A stretch of 64,000 nucleotides of DNA from Amblyomma americanum (GCF_052857255.1 NC_135506.1:80571618-80635617); one strand, 5' to 3'. Positions 50,958 through 63,076 are shown, counted from the first letter of the stretch. Numbers and translations are program-made. The notes: generated by a model from the sequence alone, not told the origin.

Positions 50958-51092
50958 TTGGTGGCTCAGTGATTAGGGCGCTCGGCCACTGGTCCGGAGT
51001 TGCTGGGTTCGAACGCGACTTGGGCGGCTGCGTTTTTATGAAGACAAAACGCTCAGTCTCTTGCGTTCTTTGCGATGTCAGCGCACATTAAT

Positions 51093-52219
51093 AGTGGTGG
51101 TGTTAGTGGTTTTATTAAAAATAATAGTAAAAAGGAAGGAAAACATTTTTGCTAGCCCCGGCATCGGCCATCGATACTGAAGCACCTGAGCTGGGGCAGC
51201 GGAAATAAAGGACAGCAGGCAGAATGGAGAAATGAAATGAAAGAGGTGAGGGGACAGGAATAGAGGACAGGGGGAGAAGTAATATGTACAAACTATTTAC
51301 ACAATAAGTAATGTGTCCAGGTTGTGCGCGTGATTAGTTCAGTTTAGAGGAATTAAATCACACACGCGCACAGCACTGTGTAGGTTACAACTGGAGTGGG
51401 GCGTCCAGTTATTAATCGTTCAAGGTAGAACTCGCGGAGCGTTCGGTCACTGCGTGTAACTACCTGACGGAGAACAGACGGAACGTCAAGCCCGTGTGTT
51501 CGAGGAATGCACAGAGGCTCACCAAAGTTCGCTCACGAGTGCGCGCACTGCCCTGCGGCCACAATAGCGTCTTGATGGAGTCTGGTAGTATGCCCTGCGC
51601 CCTATAGGCCGCGAGCATATCGCGACGAGCATCGGCGAACGCGGAGCAGCGAAGGAGCAGATGTTCTAGTGTTTCCACTGCACCGCATCCGTCACACACA
51701 TCACTCATCGCGATTCCGTGCCGCACCCGTCGTTCCCCGGGCCACACGCAGCCAATGCGCGCGCGGAGGATCATTGCACGTTGCGACCGTGCAAGTGCGC
51801 GACAGCCCGTGACACTGTCGATGCGCTCACCTCCCGCGATGCGTGGGCCGGGTGCTGCTTTCGGAGATGGTCGTGAATGGCCGCACGCACGTCCTCCAGC
51901 GCAAGGGGCAGATCGCTGGCAGGTAGTTGGTGTGCAGCGGTCGCGAGGTCGTCAGCTTCTTCGTTGCCGGCGATGCCGCAGTGACCGGGCACCCACTGTG
52001 CACGCACGGCACAACCTCTCTGCGCGAGGCGCTCGATGCGCGAGCGAATTTCCCGCACTATTGGGGTACCGCGGCCGTTAGATTGCAGGCGGCTGAGGGC
52101 GGCGCGGGAGTCGCACAGCAGAGCACTCCTGGACGGCGGAGGGCCGAGGGTGAGCAGCAGGTCCAGCCCGAGCCGGATCCCCATCAACTCCGCCGTGGTG
52201 GAGGAGCCCAGGAAGGTTG
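51093..52219 (-). mobile_element. LINE-B, 5'-truncated, inserted in a SINE
   Basis: 1127 bp from the (CCA)n tail (left) to the middle of RNase H (right), with TSD ACATTAAT at 51085-51092 and 52220-52227. It is close in sequence to the copy at 45383-46627 and to the 3' end of the full copy. Confidence 0.9.
51460..52219 (-). pseudogene. LINE-B RNase H and zinc motif (second truncated copy)
   Basis: The RNase H part (52219-51771) reads TTAELMGIRLGLDLLL, LLCDSRAALSRLQSNG and QWVPGHCGIAGNEEADDLA, starting after the first catalytic Asp. A frameshift near 51775 leads to RARIGCVWPGERRVRHGI and CDGCGAVETLEHLLLRC. 5' truncation of the element removed everything upstream. Confidence 0.8.
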
Positions 52220-52327
52220 ACATTAATGGTCCCCAGGTGGTCGAATTCATTCTGGAGCCCTCCACTACGGCACCTCTTTCTTCCTTTCTTCTTTCACTAC
52301 CACCTTTTTCCCTTCCCTTGCGGCGCG

Positions 52328-52594
52328 CTTAATAATAATAATAATAGTTGCTTTTTGGGGAAAGGAAATGTCTCAGTATCTGTCTCATTTATCGTTGGAC
52401 ACCTCAACCGCGCCGTAAGGTAAGGGATAAAGGAGGGTGTGAAAGAAGAAAGGGAGAGGTGCCGTAGTGGAGGGCTCCGGAATAATTTCGACCACCTGGG
52501 GATCTTTAACGTGCGCTGACATCGCACAGCACACGGGCGCCTTAGCGTTTTTCCTCCATAAAAATACAGCAGCCGCGGTCGGGTTTGAACCCGA
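52328..52594 (-). mobile_element. SINE inserted in another SINE, 5'-truncated at box B
   Basis: Minus-strand SINE from an (AAT)n tail (52331-52348) to GGTTTGAACCCGA, where it stops inside box B. Flanked by GCGCG at 52323-52327 and 52595-52599. The host SINE continues on both sides. Confidence 0.8.
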
Positions 52595-52675
52595 GCGCGG
52601 TTCAGGTGTCCAACGATAAATGAAACAGATACTGCGCCATTTCCTTTCCGAAACAAAAACAATTATTATTGTTCT

Positions 52676-53104
52676 TTTCATTGACCCACGGAGCCGGTTG
52701 TGCGCCTTTTCTTTCGTCAAAATGAACAGCCTTTGCAAAGTTTTCAACACCTAAGAACTGTATGGGCGCCGTCGGCTCCTGTTTTGTTTGGCTTTTAGAA
52801 AAAGAAATATGACACAGTAACCGTCCCACATATCTCGGTGGACACCCGAACCACGTCATAAAGGAAGGGATTAAGGACATAGAGAAAGAAGAAAGAGAAA
52901 ACTGAAAATTGAAAGTTGGATTTTGAGGAAAGGCGCAAAGCGGTGCAGCGGCGGAACACCTGTGGCTCGGTGCTACTAGTGGCGCATGTGAATAGCGACT
53001 ATAGAGCGAGAGAGAAATATTCACGGCGAGGCGCGCGTTTTGACGTGATGTGCCGCCTCGTAGTACCACCGCGGCGAATTGGTAGGTTCGCGGCCAGTAA
53101 AGCG
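52676..53104. other. Spacer with a minus-strand SINE tail fragment
   Basis: Mostly unrecognised. At 52800-52890 a minus-strand SINE tail is visible (CACATATCTCGGTGGACACC, then AAAGGAAGGGATTAAGG). No gene. Confidence 0.5.
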
Positions 53105-53375
53105 TTCGCTATAATATCACAATGTCACGGCGGCCGCGTTTCGATGGAGGCGAAACGCATAGGCGCCCGTGAGCCGTGCGATCTCAGTGCAGGTTAAAGA
53201 TCCCCAGGCGGTCGAAGTTATTTTGGAGCCCTCCATTACGCCCCCTCATTCTCCCTTTCTTCTCTAATTCTCTTCTTTATCCCTTCAGTTTCGGCGCGGA
53301 TGCGTTGCCGGTCCATATGCGAGACAGAAACTCCGCCATTTCCTTTCCTCCAGAACAAATTTAATTTAATTCTGC
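53105..53375 (+). mobile_element. SINE, 5'-truncated
   Basis: Starts GGCGGCCGCGTTTCGATGGA without box A or B, continues GATCCCCAGGCGGTCGAAGT, and ends at CAGAACAAATTTAATTTAATT. A LINE-F fragment begins directly after. Confidence 0.75.
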
Positions 53376-53377
53376 CA

Positions 53378-53952
53378 TCTCAGCGCATGGATCCTCTTCA
53401 CGTCCCTGCATTTCGCATATTGAACTCCCTCGCCGCACATCCGCCCCGCCACATGGAGCTCATATGGGTGCCTGCTCACTTCGGGAATCCCGGAAACGAG
53501 GCTGCCAACGTTTTAGCCCGAGGTTCTCTCAACCGGGCACCGGCGGCCTCCGATCTTGGGTTCTCACGGTTGCGCTTGCATTCGTTCAGTGAGCTGACGC
53601 AGGCCTGCAAAGCCGAGCGTCAACTGTGCCACCACCCCATCCCTCCCTCGACAATTATCATAAAACAGTTTGGAGGCGGCTCCAAACACGCACCTTACCT
53701 TCCCATTATATATGCTTGCGCCATCACCAAGTTCACACAAACCCCTCCTGTACCCTCTGCCACCACCCCAAAGCCAGTCTCGATCATATTCCTTTCCTCT
53801 GCCCGGCGAATCCTCCCCCGCGGGGCCTAGAGCACCTTACCACTGGGGAGGCTTTAGTGACCCTACTGGGCTCCGAGGACCCGGCCAAGCAAGCCATCGC
53901 CAGTTTCGTGAGCATTGAGCTGCATTGGAACACAGCTGAGGCAGTTATCTAG
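53378..53952 (+). pseudogene. LINE-F fragment: RNase H end and zinc motif
   Basis: First frame: HMELIWVPAHFGNPGNEAAN and VLARGSLNRA (ExAN in place of ExAD). After a shift near 53640 the other frame reads TVWRRLQTRTLPSHYICLRH and CTLCHHPKASLDHIPFLCP, then ALVTLLGSEDPAKQAIASFV and a stop at 53950-53952. The segmental duplication starts at 53901 inside this ORF, so copy 1 at 21620 has only the last 17 codons of it. Confidence 0.75.
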
Positions 53953-54291
53953 CTGTCTGGTTAACTAATACCAAATAAGTAACTTTTAGGTAATAGTTTT
54001 CGGCTCCTTGTTGTGCTCAGAGGTTTGAAGCCTACCGTAAGCAAAATTCATATCAGTTTTTACATTTCACGAAAAAGCCTTTCTCGTCGCCGCTGCAACG
54101 ACAACCATGCTGAAAGAAAGAGTGCTACCTGCGCCTGTTGTAAAAAGCGCCACCCGCCTCGAGAACAAAAATATGGGTAGCTTAGGGGCGTATGTACAGG
54201 CGTAACAATCAGACCTTGAAGAGAAGAAGGGTGTTTAGAAAGAAAGCCACTGAGAAAAAAACTTGGGTTTCAGGAGCAGGAGGGGAAAGCT

Positions 54292-54519
54292 TTATTGTTT
54301 TCTGCAGTTCTGAGCCGTCTTTAAAGACGTTCTCTTTTTCGTTGCATCCCGTGTAAATCCCTCATCCCAGCTCATAGTCAGCACGACGAAAGCCGAGCGA
54401 GCATCTGCACGTAACAAGCGATGCACAACTCTCAATGAAAAGTATTCCGTGGTCCAGACTGGCTGTAACACCAAGATTAAAATAACAAACGTAATCAACC
54501 TGAGAATGCGAGTGCGCAT
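54292..54519 (-). CDS. Possible small secreted peptide, copy 2
   Basis: Same 75-residue frame as at 22012-22239, with one residue changed (Lys for Met at position 62) and the same stop overlapping AATAAA. Near-identity of the host segments means conservation carries no weight here. Probably chance. Confidence 0.2.
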   Translation of the reverse strand: MRTRILRLITFVILILVLQPVWTTEYFSLRVVHRLLRADARSAFVVLTMSWDEGFTRDATKKRTSLKTAQNCRKQ

Positions 54520-55581
54520 TTCAGGGGGCGCGAAGTAAATCGATCTTGTACGGCGCTAACTAACGCAAATTTCAATTTCGGCTGTCATGAACGGCATAAG
54601 CGATATTTCTCGCCGCGCATCTACCTTGCAGCAAGAAAAAGCCAGCACACAGCAAGCAAGGAGCGGCCTATCATCACAGGTTTCACACCGATTGCCTTTT
54701 GCGCGCATTAGAAGCAACATAATGCGGACGGTTTGCGGGCGGCGCGGAGGTGGAGGCAATTCTACCACCGGACGGCGCCGTGGGACGGCACTCGGCATTG
54801 TACATGCACTGCATTGCAAATAACTAAGAGATTTTCAAATGAAGCTTTACTCCGCTGACCACCACGTTACTTCGTTCGTAGAACGCAGGGGCCGTTGGTT
54901 TCCGTAACCGAGAACTGTGGCAAGCTGTGTGACAACCGCGGACCGTGGTTAGACTGCCATTATAAAACAGATATAAAACAGTGCTGTAAATGGCTGTAGC
55001 GCGGCGTGGATGTGAACTAACTGTAAAAGGGAAAAAGTTTACAAGCGGTTAGAAAATGAAATGACCAAAAGAGAAATATTAACGGAATTACGTAATCTGT
55101 GTAGGCAGATTAAAGGTATGCTGCATACCGCAAGTTTCTCTCACAGAACAACCAAACTGGAGGAAACAAGCGGCACCGGGAGAACATTGCGCTGATCCTT
55201 CGTTCACCAAAGCATGGGATGGAACTTAGCAAGCGAACAAAGCCGCACAACCGGTCAACTTCCGCGGATGGCGTCACTTCCGCCAGTTCTTCCTTTTTGG
55301 CGAGCACCCCCCCCCCCCCCCCCGTTCCCCCATCCGCCCAGGTCTTCTGGAAGCCACGTGGCATTTCACCAGCCATTTTGGCGCATTGCACAGACTGAAT
55401 AGAGAACAAAATTTAATTGCATGATTTATAAGGTCCTTCCTTCCCAATCAGCTTCCCTGAAGAGAACTAGAGAAGAGGACAGAAAAAAATAGAGGGAAAG
55501 TGAATACCTCCAACGCATGGTGCAAGCCTTTCAAAACGTTTGTAAAAGTCGACAAATGATTCATAGAAAATTACTTTTTGT

Positions 55582-55866
55582 GAAAGGAAATGGCGCAGTA
55601 TCTGTCTCACGTTTCGGCTGTCACCTGGACCACGCCTTATGGGAAGGGATAAGTAGGGAGTAAGAGAAGAAATGAAGAAAGAGGTGTCGTAGTGGAGGAC
55701 CCCAGAATAATTTCGACCGCATAGGGATATTTATCGTGCACAGATATCGCACAGCAAATGCGCGCCTTTAAGTTTCGCCTCCATCAAAACGCGGCCGCCG
55801 CGGTCGGATTCCAACCGGGGTACTCCGGTACAGTACCCGAGTGCCCTCACCATTCAGCCACCGCGG
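55582..55866 (-). mobile_element. SINE, minus strand (copy 2)
   Basis: Counterpart of 23290-23582, with the head ending CAGCCACCGCGGC. A C-tract of about 17 bp lies upstream at 55307-55323, against about 10 in copy 1. Confidence 0.8.
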
Positions 55867-56057
55867 CTGGTGCTGCTGAGTATCGGTCGGCTATTAATGC
55901 GAGAATTTTTCTTGTCCTTAGGAAGCAAAAGGATTAACGCATGCCACTGAGCAAGCGAGAAACGCGCACATGCTGACGTTCTGCGGCCGCCCTCAGTGCA
56001 CTCTTGCAGGCGCTGCATTGATTAGACAAGTTGTCGGACTAGTTGGTGGTGATCCAT

Positions 56058-56165
56058 TCTTTTGTTGACAGCGCTTAAAAAACACGCACAGTGGACACAG
56101 AAGACGACTGTGACGTCGTCTTCTATGTCTTCTGCCCGTGTTGTTTAAGCGCTGTCAACAAAAGA
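56058..56165. repeat. 108-bp imperfect palindrome (copy 2)
   Basis: Counterpart of 23769-23876, identical by eye in both arms. Confidence 0.7.
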
Positions 56166-56472
56166 AAGGCGATTCGTGCTCCCAGTACCAGGTGGCCATA
56201 CCGTCTATGGTCATATTGAGCGCAACGGAGTGCATACTTCGCCGCACACTGTTCTTGCTCATTCATGTTCAATGCGGCACTATACAACAAGCTATGCGTT
56301 TTGCTTCTGAAAGAGTACACAACCAAAGCGCGCGAAGAAAGCGTGCGCTTACGGTGGCTGCTTTACGCAGCATAAGACGCCTGCGCCTGTGAGAGCCTTT
56401 TATGATTAGTTGCTGATTGCTGTATCACAGTGCCTTCGAGGGTATGCTTTCCACTATGCCGACAAAAACCTA

Positions 56473-56870
56473 CCGCCGCGGTGGCTCAGTGGTTAAGGCG
56501 CTCGTGTACTGAGCCGGAGTGCCCGGGTTCGAACCAGACCGCAGCGGCCACGTTTCGTAAGAAGGCTGAGGCGAACGCGACGGCGCCCTTCGCCCGGGTT
56601 CGAACCAGACCGCAGCGGCCGCGTTTCGTATGGAGGCTGAGGCGAACGCGACGGCGCCCTTGGGCTGTGCGATGTTAGTGCACGCTAAAGAGCCCCAGGT
56701 GGTCGAAAGCATCCCGGAGCCCTTCACTAGCGCACCTTTTTCTCTCTATCTTTAACTCTCACCTTCCCCCTCCCCTTACGAAACGGTTCCGTTGTCCACT
56801 GGCATGTTTGAGACAATTACGGCCCCATTTTCTTCCCTCAAAAGCCAAATTTGTTTGAGGCAGATACTGC
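56473..56870 (+). mobile_element. SINE with duplicated box B segment (copy 2)
   Basis: Counterpart of 24183-24580, with the same 71-bp tandem duplication, so this change predates the recent segmental duplication. Confidence 0.8.
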
Positions 56871-57033
56871 GCCATTTCCTTTCCCCCAAGAAACCAATTA
56901 TTATTTTTTCTTTCATTCTAAACGAAAAAGGGCCGCATTTTATGCGCTTGTTTCTACAATTATTTCGCTTCCTTTCCATCGGTTGGTCCTCCATCCATGC
57001 GGCAGTGAGCGAACTGAGCTGCGGAGGACGATT

Positions 57034-57250
57034 GAGATGATGAGGTTGATAATACCAAGTTTATATCAACCAGATAAGGAGGCCGCCTACTCCCCGTCCC
57101 CGGCACGCAGGCCTGGTTGACGGGGGCTGGGACCTCCGCGGTTTGAAGCAGGCAAAGAGGCGTTGATTGCTCGCGGCTACTTCCGCCAGGCGGATGGCTT
57201 TTTGCTGTGATTCAGGTACCTTGCTCCTCAGGTTTCCCAAGCAGCACAAT
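57034..57250 (-). mobile_element. LINE-C 3' end fragment (copy 2)
   Basis: Counterpart of 24744-24960. The stretch 57251-58784 that follows is the non-coding region downstream of the protease gene, without a recognised feature. Confidence 0.75.
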
Positions 57251-58784
57251 TGGCCCAACATTGGAACTGTATAGGCAAAGTTGGCCCTACAAAGGACCAG
57301 GATGGCACCATCCTCTTGCAATACTGGGCCGATGATCTGTGCTGCTTGGGTTCTCTGTACAGTTTATATTTTCTTTAGCAGCGGATTTAAGTCGCGGCGT
57401 CACATGTCGCGACAGAAAGTGGCAGGCGTGTGAAAATGTGACGCTGGCAACAATCTTTTCAAAATATGAATCTTGGCGAATCCATGTCATCACCACCAGG
57501 GCCGCGCACTTACCTTTTTTCACAATTTAAGAGAGTTCCTTAAAGCTCAAGTCTACACTTATGGCGAGACAGTTACCGCACCTCGTCTTTCTCCATCACC
57601 TCCTCCTTACAGTATAGAAATAGGGAAAACGCTTCGCAAATAGAAATACGGTCCCACCAGATCAATACGTCGAGAACATATAAACTATGTGGTTGATTCC
57701 TATGCGAAATAAATGTAATGAACCAATGCCACAAATGTCTCTAGGGCTTAAACTTCTTAAAAGAGCGCTAAACAGTTTAAATCGGGCTGTAGAGAAATAT
57801 TTGAAAAAAAGCTGGCCAGCTCATCTTGATTGCACATCCTCGCATATGCAAAAGATGGAATCTCCGCCGGATTTGCACTGACAGGCGACAGGAAAATTGT
57901 AAAAAGTTAATTATGAAAACTGTAAAGTTAAATCTTATTGGAAAACAAATAAGCTACGGAATCAAATATTATCAGACAATAGCAAGCAACCGAACCTCAA
58001 CGACCGAAGAGGTTTGTACACATTCGAATAAAGGCAAACTCCGAGGGGTGACCAAGAATTCTATAACCAAACTGGAGCTTTACTTGGGTGTCAATTGGTA
58101 CGTATCGCGAAGAATACAATAGCCAATTTTTCACACAAAAACAGATCTAACAATCAATCACAATAAATATGCATAAGCACTGTCAACTCACAAAACGTTG
58201 AAAAACGTAGAACTGAACTCTGATCAGCGTGGTCGCAAATCAATGAAGAAATTATTACAAATTAGCAAGAGACATAAAAAAATCTGAGCATAATCTTCGA
58301 ACAGACGATGATAAAATATTTACAAGATTGTGAACCGGGTATTTTCGACGGCAATAGAAAAAGTTTCGCGTAGTGTGCGCTATCAGAGGAAGTTGAACAC
58401 CAGGCGGCCGAAATTATGTCTGAGACCTCCACTGCATAGTCTTCGCCCTCACCAGTTCCGTCTCTTCCAATAACATTTCTACCATCACGCAATGCACACT
58501 CAGCAATCGACATGAAAAAGCAAAAGCAATCGACACTATCGACATAAAAAAGCAAAAAGGACGAACGCTAGTAAACCGGGAAGTAGCTGCTCACGCACTG
58601 CAATATACAGAATGAATAACTAGGGGCAGTAGATATGAAAAAAAATCAACAATGGCGCAAACCTCAATAACAGCAATTACACCAAATCACATAAAAACCG
58701 CACTTAAGATACATAAGTACAATCAAACTGAAAATATATTCTGGGTGCACGGACGCTTGAAACGAGGCATGTTGTAAGTAGGCT

Positions 58785-59516
58785 TCACCATGAGAGGAGC
58801 CGGCGGTGTAAAATCTCGTACACAATACGGCCGCGGAAGTACGGCATGTGCTTCTCCTTGAACAAAATTGGTGCATCCCGGGTGAGACACTCAGCGTACT
58901 GACACAGGAAGACGCCGCAGTCGAAGGTGTCCTTCTGGAGGGGCACATTGGATGGGTAAAAATACCAGCCGCTCCAGTCCAGGTCGCAGTCACGCCAGTG
59001 GCTCACCTTTTCCAGGTAGTCCGCCAAATCATCGATGATGTTGGCATGCTCATCGCGCGGACCCAGGCTGTCATAGATGACCATCTCGGGCGTGCAGAAA
59101 TCCACCACGGCGAGACACCAGTGGGACGGGTCCTCGGAGTGCACGGGCACCAGTAGAATGTCGTAAGCGAAGAGGTCTTCGCCTTGCGTCCAGCGTTTCA
59201 CGCCGTCAGGTCCACAGCTATGCAGCTTGGTGAAGAAAAAAGTACTGAACGCGTACACAGCCGGACCGCCTTGCCTCTTGGAGCGTTGCGCAATCATGGC
59301 CAGGTAAAAGTTCACAATATTGTCATTAAGTCCCTTGCCTTCTCCTAGCGTGGCTATGTCATGTCGAGTGATAGCCATAGAGAAGGCCTCGACCAGAACC
59401 TGTTCCGGTGGGCCCGGCTTCAGCGCTTCAGACACTTCTTCCTGCATGGCAGAAGTGAGTCGGCTACTATAGCTGACGTCTCCCTCGAGGTCGGCTGCGA
59501 CGGTCATCGCCGCCAT
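58785..59516 (-). CDS. SENP/Ulp1-like SUMO protease, copy 2, active-site Cys
   Basis: 243 residues, differing from copy 1 only at residue 200. All C48 active-site residues are in place: His132 (HWCLAVVD), Asp149 (IYDSLG), Gln194 and Cys200 in DTFDCGVFLCQ (codon at 58917-58919). LNDNIVNFYL and AFSTFFFTKL correspond to the conserved SENP motifs. The reaction expected is cleavage after the SUMO C-terminal Gly-Gly (precursor maturation or deconjugation), in nucleus or cytosol; activity on related modifiers such as NEDD8 cannot be ruled out. It is shorter than SENP1/2, which have long N-terminal regions. The ORF has no intron, which suggests a retrocopy origin or intron loss. It is the best candidate in the window for a working host gene. 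Confidence 0.88.
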   Translation of the reverse strand: MAAMTVAADLEGDVSYSSRLTSAMQEEVSEALKPGPPEQVLVEAFSMAITRHDIATLGEGKGLNDNIVNFYLAMIAQRSKRQGGPAVYAFSTFFFTKLHSCGPDGVKRWTQGEDLFAYDILLVPVHSEDPSHWCLAVVDFCTPEMVIYDSLGPRDEHANIIDDLADYLEKVSHWRDCDLDWSGWYFYPSNVPLQKDTFDCGVFLCQYAECLTRDAPILFKEKHMPYFRGRIVYEILHRRLLSW

Positions 59517-61200
59517 GTTTTCACTTCAGGTTTGCACAGGGGCGCTCAGGAGACAGGATCACTCTTCAAACAATCTGTTCTTGTCGACAGGTTGAAGCAT
59601 CCCTCTGCAACTGAGAGGAGGCACAGAGCAGTCAGCGAACGTCACGGGGCTAGCGGCTGACTTAAACCAAAACTGCTGCTCGCTTTGAACGGTCAGCGTT
59701 CGTCTTACCTCGGAGGAGAAGACGCGCTGTTGCTTTTCGAACACCTCGTTGATGGTCAAACAGAATAGATAACTCTTCAAACTATCTGTCCCGATCAACA
59801 GGTGCAAGCGTCCCTCTGCAACTGACAGGAGACACAGGGCAGTCATGGAACGTCACGCGGCTAGCGGCTGACCTAAACCAAAACTGCTGCTCGCTTTGAA
59901 CGGTCAGCGTTCGTCTTACCTCGGAGGAGAAGACGCGCTGTTGCTTTTCGAACACCTCGTTGATGGTCAAACAGAATAGATAACTCTTCAAACTATCTGT
60001 CCCGACCAACAGGTGGAAGCGTCCCTCTGCAACTGACAGGAGACACAGGGCAGTCATGGAACGTCACGCGGCTAGCGGCTGACCTAAACCAAAACTGCTG
60101 CTCGCTTTGAACGGTCAGCGTTCGTCTTACCTCGTAGGTGCCGACGAGCTGTGGCTTTCACGACACCTCGTTAGTGCTCAAACAGATTGGATCACTCTTC
60201 AAACAATGCGTCCTGAACGGCAGTTTGAGCCGCCCCTCTGCAACTGACAGGAGACACAGAGCAGTCAGGGAACGTCACGGGGCTAGCGGCTTACTTAAAC
60301 CAAAACTGCTGCTCGCTTTGAACGGTCAGCGTTCGTCTTACCTCGGAGGAGAAGACGCGCTGTGGCTTTTCGAACACCTCGTTGATGGTCAAACAAAATG
60401 GATAACTCTTCAAACTATCTGTCCCTATCGACAGGTTGAAGCGTGCTTCTGCAACTGACAGGAGACACAGAGCAGTCAGCGAACGTCACGGGGCTAGCGG
60501 CTGACTTAAACCAAAACTGCTGCTCGCTTTGAACGGTGAGCGTTCGTCTTACCTCGTAAGTGCCGACGGGCTGTGGCTTTCGCAACACCTCGTTAGTGCT
60601 CAAACAGATTGGATCACTCTTCAAACAGTGCGTCCTGCAGGAACGGCAGTTTGAGGCGTTCCTCTGCAACTGACAGGAGACACAGAGCAGTCAGGGAACG
60701 TCACGGGGCTAGCGGCTGACTTAAACCAAAACTGCTGCTCGCTTTGAACGGTCAGCGTTCGTCATACCTCGTAGGTGCCGACGGGCTGTGGCTTTCGCAG
60801 CACCTCGTTAGTGCTCAAACAGACTGGATAACTCTTTAAACTATCTGTCCCGATCGACAGGTTGAAGCGTGCTTCTGCAACTGACAGGAGACACAGAGCA
60901 GTCAGGGAACGTCACGAGGCTAGCGGCTGACTAAAACCAAAACTGCTGCCCGCTTTGAACAGTCAGCGTTCGTCTTACCTCGTAGGTGCCGACGGGCTGT
61001 GGCTTTTGCAACACCTCGTTAGTGCTCAGACTGGATCAATCTTCAAAGAATGCGTCCTGAACAGCAGTTTGAGGCGTCCCTTTGCAACTGTCAGGAGACC
61101 CAGAGCAGTCAGCGAGGGTAACGGCGCTAGCGGACGACAAACGCAAAACTGCTGCCCGCTCTGCACGGTCAGCGTTCGTATTACCTAGGAGGTGTTGACA
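59517..61200 (-). repeat. Tandem leader exon-intron array upstream of SENP-like copy 2
   Basis: Same 211-bp exon-intron unit as at 27225-28480, but with eight acceptors, starting exons at 59610, 59821, 60032, 60243, 60454, 60669, 60880 and 61087 (spacings 211 except 215 and 207). The outermost donor (exon end 61185) reads GTAATA, stronger than the GTATTA of copy 1. The two extra units account for about 428 bp. Units mix two sequence types (donor-side GTAGGTGCCGACGGGC or GGAGGAGAAGACGCGC on the plus strand), which points to unequal crossing-over within the array. Confidence 0.7.
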
Positions 61201-61474
61201 GGCTCTGGCTTTCCGAACACCTCGCCGATGGTCCAACAGTGGCCGACTGTTACACACGTGAAAGGCGACCCCGAGAAGGCACAACCGTCCTGAGACGCGC
61301 AAGGCGAGTGAAGCAAGTTTTGCGCACTCCTCTCAGAACCCCTCAACAAACGCTTCTGATATCGCCAAAGACCACAGTGCTGGTGTTTTTATATTTCATG
61401 GCTCAGGATTTCTTCGGCCTGTTTGGTCGACGTCACTTCTTCCTGGTTGTCAAAAAATAAATATCGCAATATCG

Positions 61475-61708
61475 TGGCGGCCGCGTTTTGATGGAGGGGA
61501 AACGCAAAGGCGCCCGTGCGGTCTGCTATGTAAATGCCGCTAAAGTCACCAGGTGTTAGAAATTATATATTCCGGAGCCCTCCCCTACGGCCCCTATTTC
61601 TGTCTCTCTTCTCTCAGCCTCTCCTTTATCCCTTCCCTTTCGCCGCGCTTAAAGTTTCAGCCGAGGTGTGAGATACTGCCCGCTTTCCTTTCCCCAACAG
61701 CCAATTTA
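61475..61708 (+). mobile_element. SINE, 5'-truncated (copy 2)
   Basis: Counterpart of 28757-28990. Confidence 0.75.
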
Positions 61709-61906
61709 TTCCCGCCGCCACAGATCATACAGCCTCTCCAGATTGGAAATACTTCGCGGTGGCAGCACAGCTTCTGAATTAGACAGCCCCGCGTTGCCAC
61801 AGTACCTGCGTTTGTAAGCCGCATGTAAGAAATTTTGTTTTAAAAATGAAATTATCATAAATTGGTGTTCAAAGCTTAAATTGAAAAAAAATGAAAAGTG
61901 ATTGTT

Positions 61907-62100
61907 TTTGAGGAAAGAAAATGCCGCTGTAAGTGCCTCAAAATTCTCGGTGGATACCTGAAGCGCGCCGTTATAAGGTAAAGCATAAAGAAGACGGTGA
62001 AGCGAAGAGAGAGGTGCTGTAGTGGAGGTCTCTGACATAATTTCGACCACCAGAGGATCTTTAACTTGCACTGACATTTCCCGGCACACGGCCGCCTTTA
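61907..62100 (-). mobile_element. SINE fragment (copy 2)
   Basis: Counterpart of 29188-29385; body and tail only. Confidence 0.7.
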
Positions 62101-62286
62101 CGTTGGCAATGTTGGTGGCAAAATATAAGTGCTTGAACCGGTTTTTTGTGTTCTACAATATTTAAAAAGAGTATATATAGGCATTATTTTTATTCTTATA
62201 TCTTTAAGAAATATAAAATACTTAAAAAGCAAGACGTATATTTTTTGTAATGTAATATGAGAATAAGTGACAGTATAATGTGTATA

Positions 62287-62287
<1 letters not shown>

Positions 62288-62335
<48 letters not shown>

Positions 62336-62625
62336 TTCTTTGGGGAAAGGAAATGGCGCAGTATCTGTCTCATATATCGGCGGACCCCTGAACCACGTCG
62401 TAAGAGAAGTGTTAAAGGAGAGGGTGAAAGAAGAAAGGTAGATGCGCCGTAGTGGAGGGCTCGGTAATAATTTTGACCATCTGGGGTTCTTTAACGTGCA
62501 CTGACATCGCACAGCAAACGGGCGGCTTAACGCTTTGCCTAGATAAAAACGCAGCCACAGGGGTCGAGTTCGAACCCGGGAGCACCAATCAGTAGCCGCG
62601 CGCCCTATCCACTGAGCCATCGGGG
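62288..62625 (-). mobile_element. SINE with (AAT)n tail (copy 2)
   Basis: Counterpart of 29564-29925. The (AAT)n here is pure, whereas copy 1 has two interruptions (ATATTAAT), so the microsatellite has changed since duplication. Confidence 0.85.
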
Positions 62626-62757
62626 TGGGTAGCTAATGTGTATTTATTACACTTTTTAATGTTTGAAATATGAGAACAAGTGACAAGATAAAGCGTATAT
62701 ATAACACTTTTTAATGTTTGCCGACAACCAAAAGCGATTTCAAGCCTTTTTGTCGGA

Positions 62758-63076
62758 CCCGCCGCGGTGGCTCAGTGTTTAGGGCGCTCGACTACTAATC
62801 CGAAGTTCCGGGGTTCGAACCCGACCACGGCGGTTGCGTTTTTATGGAGGAAAAACGCTAAGGCGCCCGTGTGCTGTGCGATGCCAGTGCCCGTTAAAGA
62901 TCCCCAGGTGGTCGAAATTATTCCGGAGCCCTCCACTACGGCACCTCCTTCTTCCTTTCTTCTTTCACTCCCTCCCTTATCCCTTTCCTAACGGCGCGGT
63001 TCAAGTGTCTAACGATATATGAGACAGATACTGCGCCATTTACTTTCCCCAAAAAACCAATTATTATTATTATTAT
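62758..63076 (+). mobile_element. SINE, full length (copy 2)
   Basis: Counterpart of 30052-30374, with an intact GTTTAGGGCGCTCG box A region and a shorter (ATT)n. Confidence 0.9.

Larger units (their letters stand above)
50958..52675 (+). mobile_element. SINE split by two nested insertions
   Basis: One plus-strand SINE in three parts: 50958-51092 (head with box B GGTTCGAACGC, to GCGCACATTAAT), 52220-52327 (ACATTAATGGTCCCCAGG to GGCGCG) and 52595-52675 (GCGCGGTTCAGGTGTCC to AATTATTATTG). The gaps hold a truncated LINE-B and a minus-strand SINE. Removing them restores a normal SINE order. Confidence 0.85.
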
